Assembly: GCA_963921195.1 (NCBI GenBank)
Contig: OY992537.1
Coordinates: 16,207,125 to 16,271,124 of the forward strand
From: Pegoplata infirma
Taxonomy: Eukaryota; Arthropoda; Insecta; Diptera; Anthomyiidae
Reading direction: 5' to 3'
DNA length: 64,000 bases
Shown: positions 1 through 11,080 of the stretch, one piece after another
How positions within the stretch are numbered: position 1 is the first letter of the stretch
How the letters are laid out: each line of letters starts with the position of its first letter
Made by a program: the position numbers and the translations under genes
Notes under the pieces: model-generated
What the model was told of the DNA's origin: nothing
The model's database searches: none
What the model saw: the letters and a program-made list of their open reading frames with translations, nothing else

Positions 1-486
1 TAAATTTCGAAAACGTGTAAGTGTCAAATTGTTCGGGTGTGAACGGTTAAGTTTTCAAAATGAAAATACGTATTTTCAACGAGGTTTCAAGGTCAGTCTG
101 AATGTGCTATTACGTTATTTCGCAAGGGTTACCAACATGATCTGGAATTACAGACACAAATGAAGGAATTTGCATTTTCTGTTTCGGAGACGTGCCTAAT
201 GGCGACATATTTTGTCAGTAATTTTATTTGATTTTTTCTGTAAGTACAGATCGAGCACGGGCTCTAATTATATTTGTTATAAGGGTTTGTGTTTTGTAAT
301 AATTTTTACAGGGTGCCTTTAAATAAATTCGTGAAGCTATAGCGGATGTTTCACTACAAGAAAAAGCGAAGGCAGCAGTCACTGGAGAAAATTGTACAAA
401 AAGGGTCAGTTGGTCGGTGGTAAATTAAATCCTACAAAACATTTATTATATTAATATGGATTTATTGTGTGAACATTTTAAATTCA
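1..486. other. No supported gene; unassigned leading sequence
   Basis: No convincing coding exon is seen. A short ATG-led stretch at 60-90 reads into a GT (TTTCAAG then gtcagt) and could be the end of an exon of a gene lying to the left, but it is only about ten codons and cannot be assigned. The rest is AT-rich without clear repeats. Confidence 0.4.
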
Positions 487-1490
487 ACATATCGTTAAAC
501 TATATTCAATTTGAGCTAACTAAAACAAAACTTTTCAGGAGAGCAAAAAAACCGTCGCATTCGCGTATTTTTAAATGTTTTGTCATTCGATCTTTTACAA
601 TATTAATTAATAATTACTACTAAATTTTACATGTGCCTTGTTTGTAAAAATCCGTATTATTCGCTGAGTTACAGCAGATAGCTCAACCTTTTTTATTTGA
701 AATTAATCAACCTAAGCAGATTAAATTAAATATAGACTTTAAAGCTTTATAACTTTTTAACGGATTATGATAAAAATATGATTTTGGTACCATATTTCTC
801 AGTTTTTTAAGCCCTTCCAGTACAGGTGTTAAAAAAAATCATTTTAAGTTTTTTTTTAAATCATCGATTTTTTCGCGCTTTATCGCCATTATTTGGAACC
901 TTCATGAAGCTTGCGAAAAATGTCATATCACTTGTGTTTGCTGTACAATCGAATGGGCAAATAAAATATGCAAAAAGTTTAACCTTTTTTGCTCCGCATC
1001 GAAATAAGGGTCAAAAACCGCGTTTTTAACCGCGGAAAGGAGTTGAAATTTTCCAAAAAAAAACTATGCCGTTATTAATATTGATGGAAACCCCTTCTAA
1101 AAAGTGATAATATCAAAAAATTTAAATTTAAAAGTTTTCTCTAGTAAACTATACTGTAGATAGCTCAAATTTTTATTTATAAAAAAACATGGTTTCACAT
1201 AGCTCATGCTATTTTTGCAATAAAATAGTCTTAAAATAATTTTTTTGTTCTGAAATTAATACCATAGATGACACTTACGCCAACGAACATTTTGCCATCA
1301 AAAACTCATTTTCAGCTGGATTTTTTTGCTAACGTGTATAAATTATCGCATACAAATTTGACGTTTTTTAACCATATACGGCAAATTTATGTCAAATTTG
1401 TATGGGATAATTTATAAACGTTAGCAAAAAAATCCACCCTTCGTCAACCGCGCAGATAGCTCAAATTGAATATAGTTCCACGATATATAC
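487..1490. mobile_element. Foldback-type element with about 30-bp terminal inverted repeats
   Basis: The left end (487-513, ATATCGTTAAACTATATTC and on) is matched in inverted orientation by 1452-1487 (TCAAATTGAATATAGTTCC and on). The motif AGATAGCTCAA recurs inside near 676 and 1155 as well as in the right terminus, like subterminal transposase-binding repeats. A block near 531 (TTTTCAGGAGAGCAAAAAAA) also occurs at 12546 in another foldback, which links the two. No transposase ORF is present, and no clean target duplication was found. Confidence 0.5.
1317..1436. repeat. Near-perfect hairpin nested in the foldback
   Basis: TGGATTTTTTTGCTAACG at 1317 is mirrored by CGTTAGCAAAAAAATCCA ending at 1436. 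The arms are about 47 nt and the loop is short. It sits just inside the right terminus of the surrounding foldback and may be a nested MITE or its subterminal hairpin. Confidence 0.7.
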
Positions 1491-2317
1491 AAATTTTTAC
1501 AAAAATTTAATAAAAAAATTATTTTAGCATAAATGTGGTAATTTTCAGCATTATTTTTAGTCACCTTTTCTAATAATTTTGGTATATTTCACCATATTTC
1601 TTTTTGTATTTTTTTACCAAGTTTTTGCTTAAATAGCATAAGCACTTTCTTCAAAATTTTTTACATAAGCATTTTGGCTAAATTACGAAAACTACTTCGT
1701 CGGTTGAAGTTTTAGCATATTTTTGGTTAAATTATGCCAGATTTTTGCTCACTCCGACACAGATTTTTTTGCGTGTATATGGACAGAAAATGTTGCTTAA
1801 AACGGTTTCAAGCTGTACGTGAGAACAGGGTATAATACGCAACGCACCGCGTTGTCAAAATTTCTGCGTAAATTGTTTTCGTTACAACAATATTGAAACT
1901 TTTAAAACGCCGCGTGCTACGTTTTAAAAAATTAAATCATTATTTACTTTTACTCGAGGCCCACTGTTTAATACCATTTCTGCTACGTTTGCTAAGCAAC
2001 CCTGTTTTTTTCAAAAATAGTAGTTTTTTGGAATTATCTAATATTCTCTCTCATCAGTGTTGCCAAGACACGTTATTTTGAAAAAAATTCTAAATGAAAA
2101 AAAGTGCTAGATTTGAACGTGAGTAAGTAATGTGAGCGTGCGTGAGTAGTTTGTTTTTCGTAAGTTTGCGTGATTGTTTTGCTAAAAATAAGCTTTTTCT
2201 GTCAATATACTCTAATAGTATAAAGAAATAAATATAAAGAAAGTGCTAAAAATATTGTTGCTAAAAACGGGTTAAAAGTGTACGTGTGAATAGGGTATTA
2301 ATTTCGTGAATATTCGT
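1491..2317. other. No gene; imperfect direct repeat
   Basis: There is no coding evidence. An imperfect direct repeat of about 50 bp (GTTGCTTAAAACGG...GTACGTGAGAACAGGGTAT) occurs at 1790-1838 and again at 2250-2302. It may mark an old duplication or an insertion boundary. The sequence between is unassigned. Confidence 0.4.
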
Positions 2318-2992
2318 AAAGGGCCGTTTAGATTGGAAGACTTGTAAAACGACCTGTCAAAAATTCATGCGGAGAGAATTTTTTTCATCGTCTAAACACT
2401 CAACATACAAATACGGACAGACTTTTTGTCAATACGGAGAGGAAAATGTTGAGATACGGATGTAATTTTTGTGTTTTGAAAAATTTCAAAAAATTACTAT
2501 TTTCATTAGATCAGGGATGTTTTTTATGTAAACAAAAATACAAATAATAACAACAGCTGTTGTGAAGTGGTGGTAAAAATAAATAAAATTTTATATGGGC
2601 TAAATTTTCGGAACAAAGTCTAATTGGCAGACATTGGTCCGATTTATTTTTTTCTATTTTTTGAAATAGGGATGATTTAGGTAAGTTCAACAAAGAAACA
2701 AAATTGTCGGCGGCCCGTGGTTCCCGAGTTATGGGCCTCCAAAGTTCGGATATCGAATTTAATATATCTTCTTCAATAATTTTCCGATCAGACCAAGATT
2801 GGTTTCATTCGAAAGCTTATTCAAATACCTTTAATTTGACATTTTAAAAAATTTGGATTCATTAACCCATTGTGAAACAACTCTAAATTTTTGATTTTTC
2901 GCCTCAAGTTTTTGAAGAAATGGGGTAAAATTTTAAAATTATGCACTATTAAGGTATTTATTTTTATAACTAGGCTTATAGCTTAGATATTA

Positions 2993-3307
2993 AGCTTTGA
3001 TTTTAGCTTTCATTTGACCTTTTAACCCTTACAGAACCGGAGTTATTTACGTTTAAACATTAGAAACTATATTTGAATATATATACCAGACCTCTGTGTA
3101 GTTTATTTTTTTTTTGCCTTTAAAGGTTTTCTGGGTTTTCGGCCTTCGGACGGGCTTAGGGATTTCAATTTCCATATATTAATTAAGCGGCTTCGCTAAA
3201 TAAAGTTTTTTTTTTTATTAATATATAAGCGGGGTCAATGGTTATGAGTCAATAACTCCGGTTCTATAAGGGTTAAAAGGTCCATTAAAAGCTCAAATGA
3301 AAGCTTA
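2993..3307. mobile_element. Nested hairpin element, present in the left arm only
   Basis: TAAGCTTTGATTTTAGC at 2993 is mirrored by the AAAGCTTAA end near 3305, with the middle (AACTCCGG, AAGGGTTAAAAGG) also mirrored. The corresponding place in the right arm (around 6250) runs directly from CACAGTG into ATATCTAAGC, so this hairpin is an insertion into one arm only. Confidence 0.65.
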
Positions 3308-4081
3308 ATACACTGTGCAACAAGAAAAATGAGCCTCAATGGCTTCAACGCCATATGAAAGTAGACCATCAAGTGAACAAAATCACCAAAGGGTTTTGCA
3401 AAGTCAGTTCGGATTTCTTTTTTATAGCCCACTGAAGTTTTTATATTTTTATCAACGGCGTTTGGAAAACGTCAAAAATACTATAATAAGAACACATCTG
3501 AGCTTTAAAATATGATTTGATTTCTTCAGTGAAATTTTATGGCGGTTCTTTTCTTAGAACATTTTAACCCTCTAGCTGCCATTTTAAGGGGTCATTTTAG
3601 TCCTTTTTCAAAAACTAAATACAGAAGTCTAATAAAACGTCCATTTAGAGGGTTCAAATGTTCTACAAATATTTTCCTCATAAAATTTCACTAGGGGTTG
3701 TCAAATGTTCAAAGTTTGTGCGACATGCGCAAAATGCTTAAAAAGGGTCAATTATAAATAATCAATGTCTGTTATTTTTTTTTACCAAAGCAGTGTAAAA
3801 AAATATCGACAAAAAACTGTGCAAATATACTTTTAAGCTAAAAATGATGTTCTGATGTGTTTTATAAAATTTTATGATGATTCTTTTCTTTGACCAAATT
3901 AACCCTCTAGCTCCCGTTTTAAAGGGTCATTTTAGTCCTTTTTTAAAAGAAATACAAAAAAGTCTATGAAAAAAAGGCAGTTAGAGGGTTAAAATGTTTT
4001 ACAAATATTTTCTGCATCAAATTTTACTTGGGCACGTCTAAGACAGAAAGTTAGTTCAGCATATAGAAAATGCTTTAACAT

Positions 4082-4486
4082 ATTAAAGTTGTTTTTTATT
4101 CGACCTTTCCAATTTAATTATAAAAATAAAATATTTGAGCTCGAGGCCTGGATTGTTCTTTAATTAAAATTCTTTTTTATTAATTTCCAATATTTCGCTA
4201 CTCTTCGAGTAGCATCCTCAGGGAGTATAATGGATTTTAAATAAAAACACAAAATTCTAAAAAAATTAACGTTGCTTATAACTCGTCATCATAAATACTG
4301 ATGACGAGTTATAAGCAATGATGACGAGTTATAAGCAACGTTAATTTTTTTAGAATTTTGTGTTTTTATTTAAAATCCATTATACTCTCTGAGGATGCTA
4401 CCCGAAGAGCAGCGAAATATTGGAAATTAATAAAAAAGAATTTTAATTCAAGAACAATCCAGGCCTCGAGCTCAAATATTTTATTT
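4082..4486. mobile_element. Hairpin insertion with 16-bp target duplication and hammerhead-like core
   Basis: GAAAATGCTTTAACAT is present at 4066-4081 and again at 4487-4502, and the other foldback arm carries it once, so the 405 bp between are an insertion. Most of it is a palindrome: GAGCTCGAGGCCTGG on the left and its complement on the right. Each arm holds a CTGAGGA-stem-GAAA motif (4193-4221 on minus, 4389-4417 on plus). A duplication this long suits target-primed retroposition better than a cut-and-paste transposon. No ORF is present. Confidence 0.65.
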
Positions 4487-4876
4487 GAAAATGCTTTAAC
4501 ATTTTAAAGTATTCAAATTTTTTTTTTTATATTTTTTTTGGGCCGAAATATAAAAAAACAAATAAAAAAGTTAAATTCGACTTTGTCGAATGTACTGATA
4601 CCCTCCACAATGTAAAAAAGTTTATTTGCAAAACAAAAAAAAAAAAATTTAAGAAAAAAAAATCCGCGAAAAAATTTTTTGGTAAAAAAAAAATTGACGC
4701 AAATGTTTTTTTTTGTAAAAAAATATGTATGTACTTATCTAAATTCCATTCGGTGATCAATTCTGTTCACATATGTCAACCAGCAGCCAAATTTTAGCAT
4801 TTTGTGTTTTAGGTTATGTTGAATGTACTACAATTTTCGAGGTGTTCTTACATTTTCGTTCATAACTTTTGAACCG

Positions 4877-4964
4877 ATTTCGCTCAAATGCAATACCAAA
4901 CTACTGAGGGCAACAACAAGATTTCGCTCAAATGCAATACCAAACTACTTAGGGCAACAACAAG
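4877..4964 (+). repeat. Exact-length 44-bp tandem duplication
   Basis: Two adjacent 44-bp copies beginning ATTTCGCTCAAATGCAATAC (4877-4920 and 4921-4964) differ at one base. They lie in the loop of the giant inverted repeat, in sequence resembling mini-me tails elsewhere in the window (near 19060-19190). Confidence 0.85.
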
Positions 4965-6872
4965 TAAATATGCTAAGTCTTATATATCTGTTTTATCTGT
5001 TTAATACTTTGGTCGTGATCACCATTTCAGATATCTTGGGAAAAAGTCGCGTGATGCCGTTCTAGCGGAAATTTTTTGGTGGAACAAAAATATATTTAAG
5101 GACGAAGAAGAATTAGGTGGGGAAAAGACCTAAGCTTTCTTTTGAGTCAAAAAAGGGCCCGACTTAACCTAAAAACACAAAATGCTTTAATTCGGTTGCT
5201 GGTTGACACATGTGAACAGAATTGATCACCGAATGGTATTTAAACAAGTACAAACATATTTAAAAAAAAAAAATTTCGTTGAAGTTTTTTTTACCAAAAA
5301 TTTTTTTTTGCGGATTTTTTTTTTAAATTTTTTTTTTTTTTTTTTGCAAATAAACTTTTTTACATTGTGGGTATCAATACATTCGACAAAGTCGAATTTA
5401 ACTTTTTTATTTGTTTTTTTTATATTTCGGCCCCAAAAAAATATAAAAAAAAAATTTGAATACTTTAAAATGTTAAAGCATTTTCTATATGCTGGACTAA
5501 CTTTCTGTCTTAGACGTGCCCAAGTAAAATTTGATGCAGAAAATATTTGTAAAACATTTTAACCCTCTAACTGCCTTTTTTCATAGACTTTTTTGTATTT
5601 CTTTTAAAAAAGGACAAAAATGACCCTTTAAAACGGGAGCTAGAGGGTTAATTTGGTCAAAGAAAAGAATCATCATAAAATTTTATAAAACACATCAAAA
5701 CATCATTTTTAGCTCAAAAGTATATATGCACTGTTTTTTGTCGATATTTTTAAACACTGCTTTGGTATAAAATATAACAAACATTGATTATTTCTACTTG
5801 ACCCATTTTAAGCACTTTGAGCACGTCGCACAAACTTTGAGCATTTGACACCCCCTAGTGAAATTTTATGAGGAAAATATTTGTAGAACATTTTAACTCT
5901 CTAAATGGACGTTTTATTAGACTTCTGTGTTTAGGTTTTGAAAAAGGACTAAAATGACCACTTAAAATGACAGTTAGAGGGTTAAAATGTTCTAAGAAAA
6001 GAACCGCCATAAAATTTCACTGAAGACATCAAATCATATTTTGAAGCTCAGATGTGTTTTTATTGTAGTATTTTTGGCGTTTTCCAAACGCCTTTGACAA
6101 AAAAATGAAAATTTCAGTGGGCTATAAAAAAGAAATCCGAACTGACTTTGCAAAACCCTTTGGTGATTTTGTCCACTTGATGGTCTACTTTCATATGGCG
6201 TTGAAGGCATTGAGGCTCAATGCGATGACCCAAAATTTGTTGCACAGTGATATCTAAGCTTTAAATCTCGTCATATAAATACATGCCTTAATAACACACA
6301 ATTTTGAAATAAAACGCATTTTCTCTAAAAACGTTGACTTAAAAATCTAAAATTTGGTTTTGTGCCACAATGGGTTAATGGAACCAAATTTTTTTTAAAT
6401 TTCAAAATAAAGGTATTTGATTAAGCTTTCGAATGAAACCAATCTTGGTCTGATCGGACCAATTTTGAAGAAGATATATCAAATTCGATATCCGAACTTT
6501 GGAGGCCCATAACTCGAAAACCATGGGCCACCGACAATTTTGTTTTCTTTTTTGGACACAGCACTAAAAGTTCTACCTGTGATATTTTTTTTTTTTTGGA
6601 TCAGAGAAATGTCTGCCAACTAGACTTAACAAACTTCCTGCCAAACAAGGAATATGGAGTCGGTGGAGATGTTGGAATCAGAGATGTCGGAATCAGTGGA
6701 GATTTAGATTTATGCATCTTTTGGTTAAGGAACGCAAATTGAAGAAAATATTTTACCACAATTCTATGGTTGATTTGTAAATTTTACAATTGCAAAATGT
6801 TGTTTGGGTGTTTGTTTGTAATGAACAGCTGTTTTTTTTTCTACAATTTAATTTACGCGTATACGTCTAAAC

Positions 6873-7002
6873 CAATGGTGCCCAAACACTTGTTAAAGAT
6901 CAACAAAAATACACGTACACAATCCGAACAACAACAAAACTAACAACAGAGAGAGTAAAAAACAAAAAAAAATATTATCGTTTCTCTTTTTGGGCACCGC
7001 TG
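6873..7002. mobile_element. hAT-type MITE, TSD GTCTAAAC
   Basis: This 130-bp insertion has terminal inverted repeats CAATGGTGCCCAAA and TTTGGGCACCGCTG. The 8-bp duplication GTCTAAAC is at 6865-6872 and 7003-7010. The CA.xGGTGCCCAAA terminus and 8-bp duplication are typical of hAT elements. It is too short to encode anything. Confidence 0.88.
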
Positions 7003-7124
7003 GTCTAAACACACAAAAGACATTCAAGAGAGTTTTTTTATACTTTTTGACAAGCGGTTTAAAATGAAAAGACTTTTTCATCTTGATAATCTTTTCAAAA
7101 AGTCTGTTAATCTAAATGGGCCTT

Positions 7125-7636
7125 AATCGCGATTATTTCGTGAACGTGAGAAATATTTTAGTGCCATTGATGCTAATTAAAAAAAGTGCTATTTCTAGCA
7201 CTAAAATTCTTTAAATGGCATCACTGTCTCTTATTATGTTTCTCCCATATTCCCATGAGAGAAAACATAAAAACCCCACTTTTAAAAATGACAACAAACG
7301 TCATTTCTTATTGTATTGATGAAAAAAAGTAGTAGTAAAAAAAAAAAAAAATCACTGTATAGAAAATAGAAAAACGAATTATTAAATAAAACAAGAAAAC
7401 AAAGAATACATTTTCCAATATTTACCATACAAATCACAATAACATACACATTTTGTAAACTAATAATCAATGAAAATTATGATAATTATTGAAGTGGAAT
7501 AGTGAAAAGCCCAAAAAGCACTGATAACGAAAACAAGTCTGTATAGACTGAAGTGGTGGCTGCCACAGAAGGAAGAAAAGTTCACACTAAAATTAAATTA
7601 CAAAAAGCTGAAATTTAGGAAAATTGGTGACTCAAA
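7125..7636 (+). other. Upstream/5' leader region of gene 1
   Basis: There is no ORF of note. The sequence includes poly-A/T tracts and a GTGCTA...TAGCAC hairpin near 7186-7202. The transcription start and any 5' UTR intron of the palmitoyltransferase gene should lie here, but no TATA box or initiator could be assigned with confidence. Confidence 0.35.
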
Positions 7637-10600
7637 ATGAGATTCGTTAAAGATCCTTGTGGGGTAGCCTGTCTAGTAATCACATATTTAATGGTTATTT
7701 ATGCAGATTATGTTGTTATGCGATGGATTATATTGCAGACTATGCAAGACAGGTATGACGAATGAATATTCATTCCTAGAGTGGGAAATTATGATGAAAT
7801 TGATTTAATATTTGCTTTCCAGCATTTGGGCTCCATTGCATGTAGTGCTCTTCAATACCGTAGTTTTCCTAATAGGCTTGTCACATCTCAAGGCAGTTTT
7901 TTCCGATCCCGGTACTGTGCCACTTCCAGCTAACCGATTGGATTTCTCTGATTTACATACAGTGGGTAAAAATAATGGCACTGGTAATGGTCACAATGAA
8001 TGGACAGTGTGTACGCGCTGTGAAACATATCGTCCGCCTAGGGCACATCACTGTCGCATTTGTAAACGATGCATCAGACGTATGGATCATCATTGTCCTT
8101 GGATTAATAATTGTGTGGGCGAACGTAATCAAAAGTTTTTTTTACAATTTTTGGTATATGTTGGCATGTTGTCCTTGTATTCCATAGCATTGGTAGTGGG
8201 TTCATGGATTTATCCATGTGAGAATTGTGGATCGGATACATTGGAATCACAAACAAGATTGTAAGATACAATTTTATATTAATTTTTTAAAAAGATTCTA
8301 TTGCTTTTGCTTGAAAGAAGAAAAAATGTCTAAAAATTTCTCTACAATCTGAATCTGTTATAGAATCTGAAAATTTGTCTATAGAAAAATGTCACAGAAT
8401 TTTCGATTTTTTCTGCATTGGAAAAATGTTTAAGTTTTTCTAATTGTTTTTTAATTTTTCTATACAGAAAAAAACTCTCAAAATCTGAAAATTTTTCTAT
8501 AAAGGTAAAATGTCTCAGAATCTTAAAATTTTTCTGTGGCAAAAAATATCTCTGAATCTGAGAATTTTTCTATAGGAAAAATATTTCAGAATCTGAGAAT
8601 TTTTCTGCATGAAAAATTACTCAGAATCTGAGAATTTTTCTATACAGGAAAAATTCTCAGAATCTGAGTTTTGCTATAGGAATAATATTTCAGAATCTAA
8701 GAATTTTTCAATAGGAAAAATATCTCAGAATTTGAAAATTTTTCTATAAGAAAAATATCTCAGAATCTTAGAATTTTTATGTAGAAAAAATATCTCAGAA
8801 AATGAGAATTTTTCTATACGAAAAATAACTAATTTTTCTGTAGGAATAACATCTCAAAATCTTAGAATTTTTCTATATGAAAAATATTTCAGAATCTGAG
8901 AATTTTTTTATAGGTAAAATATCTCCGAATCTGAGAAGTTTTCGATAGGAAAAATATCTCGAAATCTGAAAATTTTTGTATAGGAAAAATATCTCAAAAT
9001 CTGAGAATTTCTCTATGAGAAATATATCTCAGAATCTGAGAATTTTTATATAGGAAAAATATTAGAATCTGAGAATTTTTCTATAGGAAAAATATGTCAG
9101 TATCTGAGAATTTCTCTTTCGGAAAAATATCTTAGAATCTGAGAATTTTTCTATATGAGAAATATCTCAGAATCTTAAAATTTGTCTATAGGAAAAATAT
9201 ATCAGAATCTGAAATTTTTTCTTTTCAAATACTTATAGGAAAAATATCTTAGAATCTGATAATTTTTCTATAGGAAAAATATCTTGGAATCTGAAATTTT
9301 TTCTTTAGAAAAAATATCTCAGAATCTGAGAATTTTTCTATAGGAAAAATTTACTCAGAATCTAAGAATTTTTCTTTAGGAAAAATATCTCAAAATCTGC
9401 GAATTTATCTATAGAAAAAAGAATATCTCAGAATCTGAGAATTTTTCTGCAGGAAAAATATTTCAGAATCTGACAAGGGAAGTATCTCAACCCTTATGAA
9501 CCGATTTGGATGAAACGTAAAATATATATAAAGGAGAAAATTCTAAGGTTGGGGTGTCTCAGCTTATCGGCCATATCGGGGATTTATGGGTTTAAAACAT
9601 GGGTAAAAAAATGGCGAAAAAATCGTTTTTTGGATTTTTCAGCCATTTCTTTTTTAGAAAATATATGATATTTATATATGAGAAGAAAGGTTTTTTTTAA
9701 TGCCTATCCAACATGGTCATAACCTTGTAAAAGTTTGGCTTCGTTAAATACTTTTTCCACGAAACTGTGTAAATTTTGGGGGGTATTTATATGAAGACAT
9801 AGACCAACGATGTCCATATGAATACGAAATAATCTCTATTAAATTTAAGTCGACACGTATTTTTGCGCTAGAGCAATGGTTCCCAACCTTTTTTACGCCT
9901 CGCCCCACTTTTAAGTTAAAAAAATTGCATTGTCCATTTGTTAATTTTTCCAATTTTGTTAATTGCATTTGTTAATTTTTCCAATTTTTGTTTCTAATGA
10001 AAAATTACTACAGGTTCAGCAAAGCTTTTGTAAAATAAGCATTTAAACTTAGTTTTTAGTAAACATTTTAAGCAATTAACAAAATTTTTGTAGTAAATTT
10101 TGCTAAAAAAAAATAGTTTTTGTAGTTAATATGACTAAAATTTTTTTTTTGAAATTTTGCTCGTTGCCCCCCTGGAACCTTCAATTTGCCCCCAGTGGGG
10201 CGAGAATCAAAGGTTGGGAACTATTGCGCTAGAGGATATTCTGGTTAGTTCGGGAGTTATCGAAATTTCCGCGGAGGTTCATATTGTTTCATAAGGGGAA
10301 CTTTTGAAACACTGATATGGCCGATAAGCCGAGACACCCCAACCTTAAAATCGTCTCTTTTATATATATTTCAAGTTTCAGGCAAATCGGTTCATAAGGG
10401 TTGAGATACTTCCCTTGTGAGAGTTTTTTCTATAGGAAAATATCTCAGAAGCTTAAAATTTTTTCTACAGAAAAAAGTTTCTGAGAATCTTAGAAATTTT
10501 TATCTCAGAACCAAGAAAAATTTTTTAGATCTCTTAATTCTTTTACACCATATTTTTTCATGTTATATTTTATAAAATTCCTTGAACATCATTAAATTAT

Positions 10601-10896
10601 TTATTAAATTTTCCAGACTACACAGCGTAATTTTATTATTGGAATCAGCTTTGTTTGGTTTATTTGTTTTGGCAATAATGGTTGATCAAATGCATGCCAT
10701 ATTACATGATGAAACAGCGGTAGAACAGGCTCAACAAAAGGGTGCATATAGACCAAATAGACGTAAATTTTATCTATTGGCTGATGTCTTCGGTAGAGGT
10801 CATCCCGCGTGTTGGCTTTTACCATGTACGAGTTTTTCATCGTCCTCCTCAACATTGCGTTATTATGATACGCCACTACTGAGTCATGATGTTTAA
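7637..10896 (+). CDS. Zdhhc3: DHHC palmitoyltransferase, ZDHHC3/7 (GODZ) class; 3 coding exons, 277 aa
   Basis: This enzyme transfers palmitate from its own cysteine to substrate cysteines, typically at the Golgi. The coding exons are 7637-7752, 7823-8260 and 10617-10896. All junctions are GT-AG and phases match (38 codons + 2 nt, then 2 nt + 1). The start has a strong fly context (CAAAATG). Predicted membrane segments lie near residues 9-32, 40-63, 144-168 and 187-207. The Cys-rich domain has CTRCE, HCRICKRC and the DHHC tetrapeptide at 127-130, with Cys130 catalytic. DETAVE (216-221) is this class's version of the TTxE motif. The length is normal for the family. The first intron is 70 bp; the second is 2.36 kb and full of repeats. 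From memory the closest Drosophila protein is CG8314. The symbol denotes class, not proven one-to-one orthology. Confidence 0.93.
8300..9473 (+). repeat. 35-bp dyad satellite, array A (intron 2 of gene 1)
   Basis: About 33 degenerate units alternate TCTCAGAATCTGAGA with ATTTTTCTATAGGAAAAATA. Each unit carries two dyads, one centred on AGAATCT and one on CTATAG. This array's signature is TATAGG with GAGAATTTTT. It begins soon after the exon 2 donor, is interrupted by the foldback at 9474-10417, and resumes at 10421-10530. It may affect splicing of the long intron, but nothing shows that. Confidence 0.92.
9474..10417. mobile_element. Foldback/MITE with about 110-bp TIRs inserted in array A
   Basis: CAAGGGAAGTATCTCAACCC at 9474 is mirrored by GGGTTGAGATACTTCCCTTG ending at 10417. 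Inverted similarity continues inward to GGTTGGGGTGTCTC...GCCATATC. The flanks share TGA (9471-9473 and 10418-10420), compatible with a 3-bp duplication in satellite sequence. There is no transposase. It contains a younger hAT MITE. Confidence 0.82.
9874..10226. mobile_element. hAT-type MITE, TSD CGCTAGAG
   Basis: The 353-bp element has termini CAATGGTTCCCAACC and GGTTGGGAACTATTG and a perfect 8-bp duplication CGCTAGAG at 9866-9873 and 10227-10234. Subterminal CGCCCCAC and GTGGGGCG are also inverted. The ends are classic hAT. It is nested within the foldback, so it inserted later. Confidence 0.93.
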
Positions 10897-11080
10897 GTTT
10901 AAGTTAAACAGCAATTTTCTTATTTTTTTTATTATTATTTAATATTTTTTTTTTGTTTGTTTTTAAACTATCATAGATATTTTCCAAAAGAAAACAAAAA
11001 TGACTGTGTTTAGCGCGTTGCAATGTGTTGTATTTATTTGATAAAAATGATACTCCAAATAATATTTATTTTTGTATTAA

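Larger units (their letters stand above)
2612..6631. repeat. Giant inverted repeat (foldback), arms about 1.9 kb
   Basis: Sequence from 2612 inward is matched in reverse complement by sequence back from 6631. Examples are 2703-2830 against 6400-6540, 3480-3720 against 5830-6085, and 4740-4815 against 5168-5245. The arms look about 90% identical by eye, with small indels. A loop of about 350 bp lies at 4815-5168. The arms contain a recurring block around AACATTTTAACCCTCTA that also appears near 20030, 31600, 49920 and 53350. Another inverted terminus, CACTGTGCAACAA, occurs at 3309 and near 6250, so the structure is likely nested layers of related foldbacks. Confidence 0.8.
2318..7124. mobile_element. 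Composite TIR element enclosing the giant inverted repeat
   Basis: The ends AAGGGCCGTTTAGATT (2318-2333) and AATCTAAATGGGCCTT (7109-7124) are inverted copies with a few mismatches, suggesting one element of about 4.8 kb. Everything between is non-coding and repeat-derived. No target duplication is clear, so the boundary assignment is tentative. Confidence 0.4.

Noticed and set aside
60..92. Short first exon (ATG then TTTCAAG|gtcagt)
   Set aside because: About ten codons only, no acceptor exon could be matched in frame, no family similarity.
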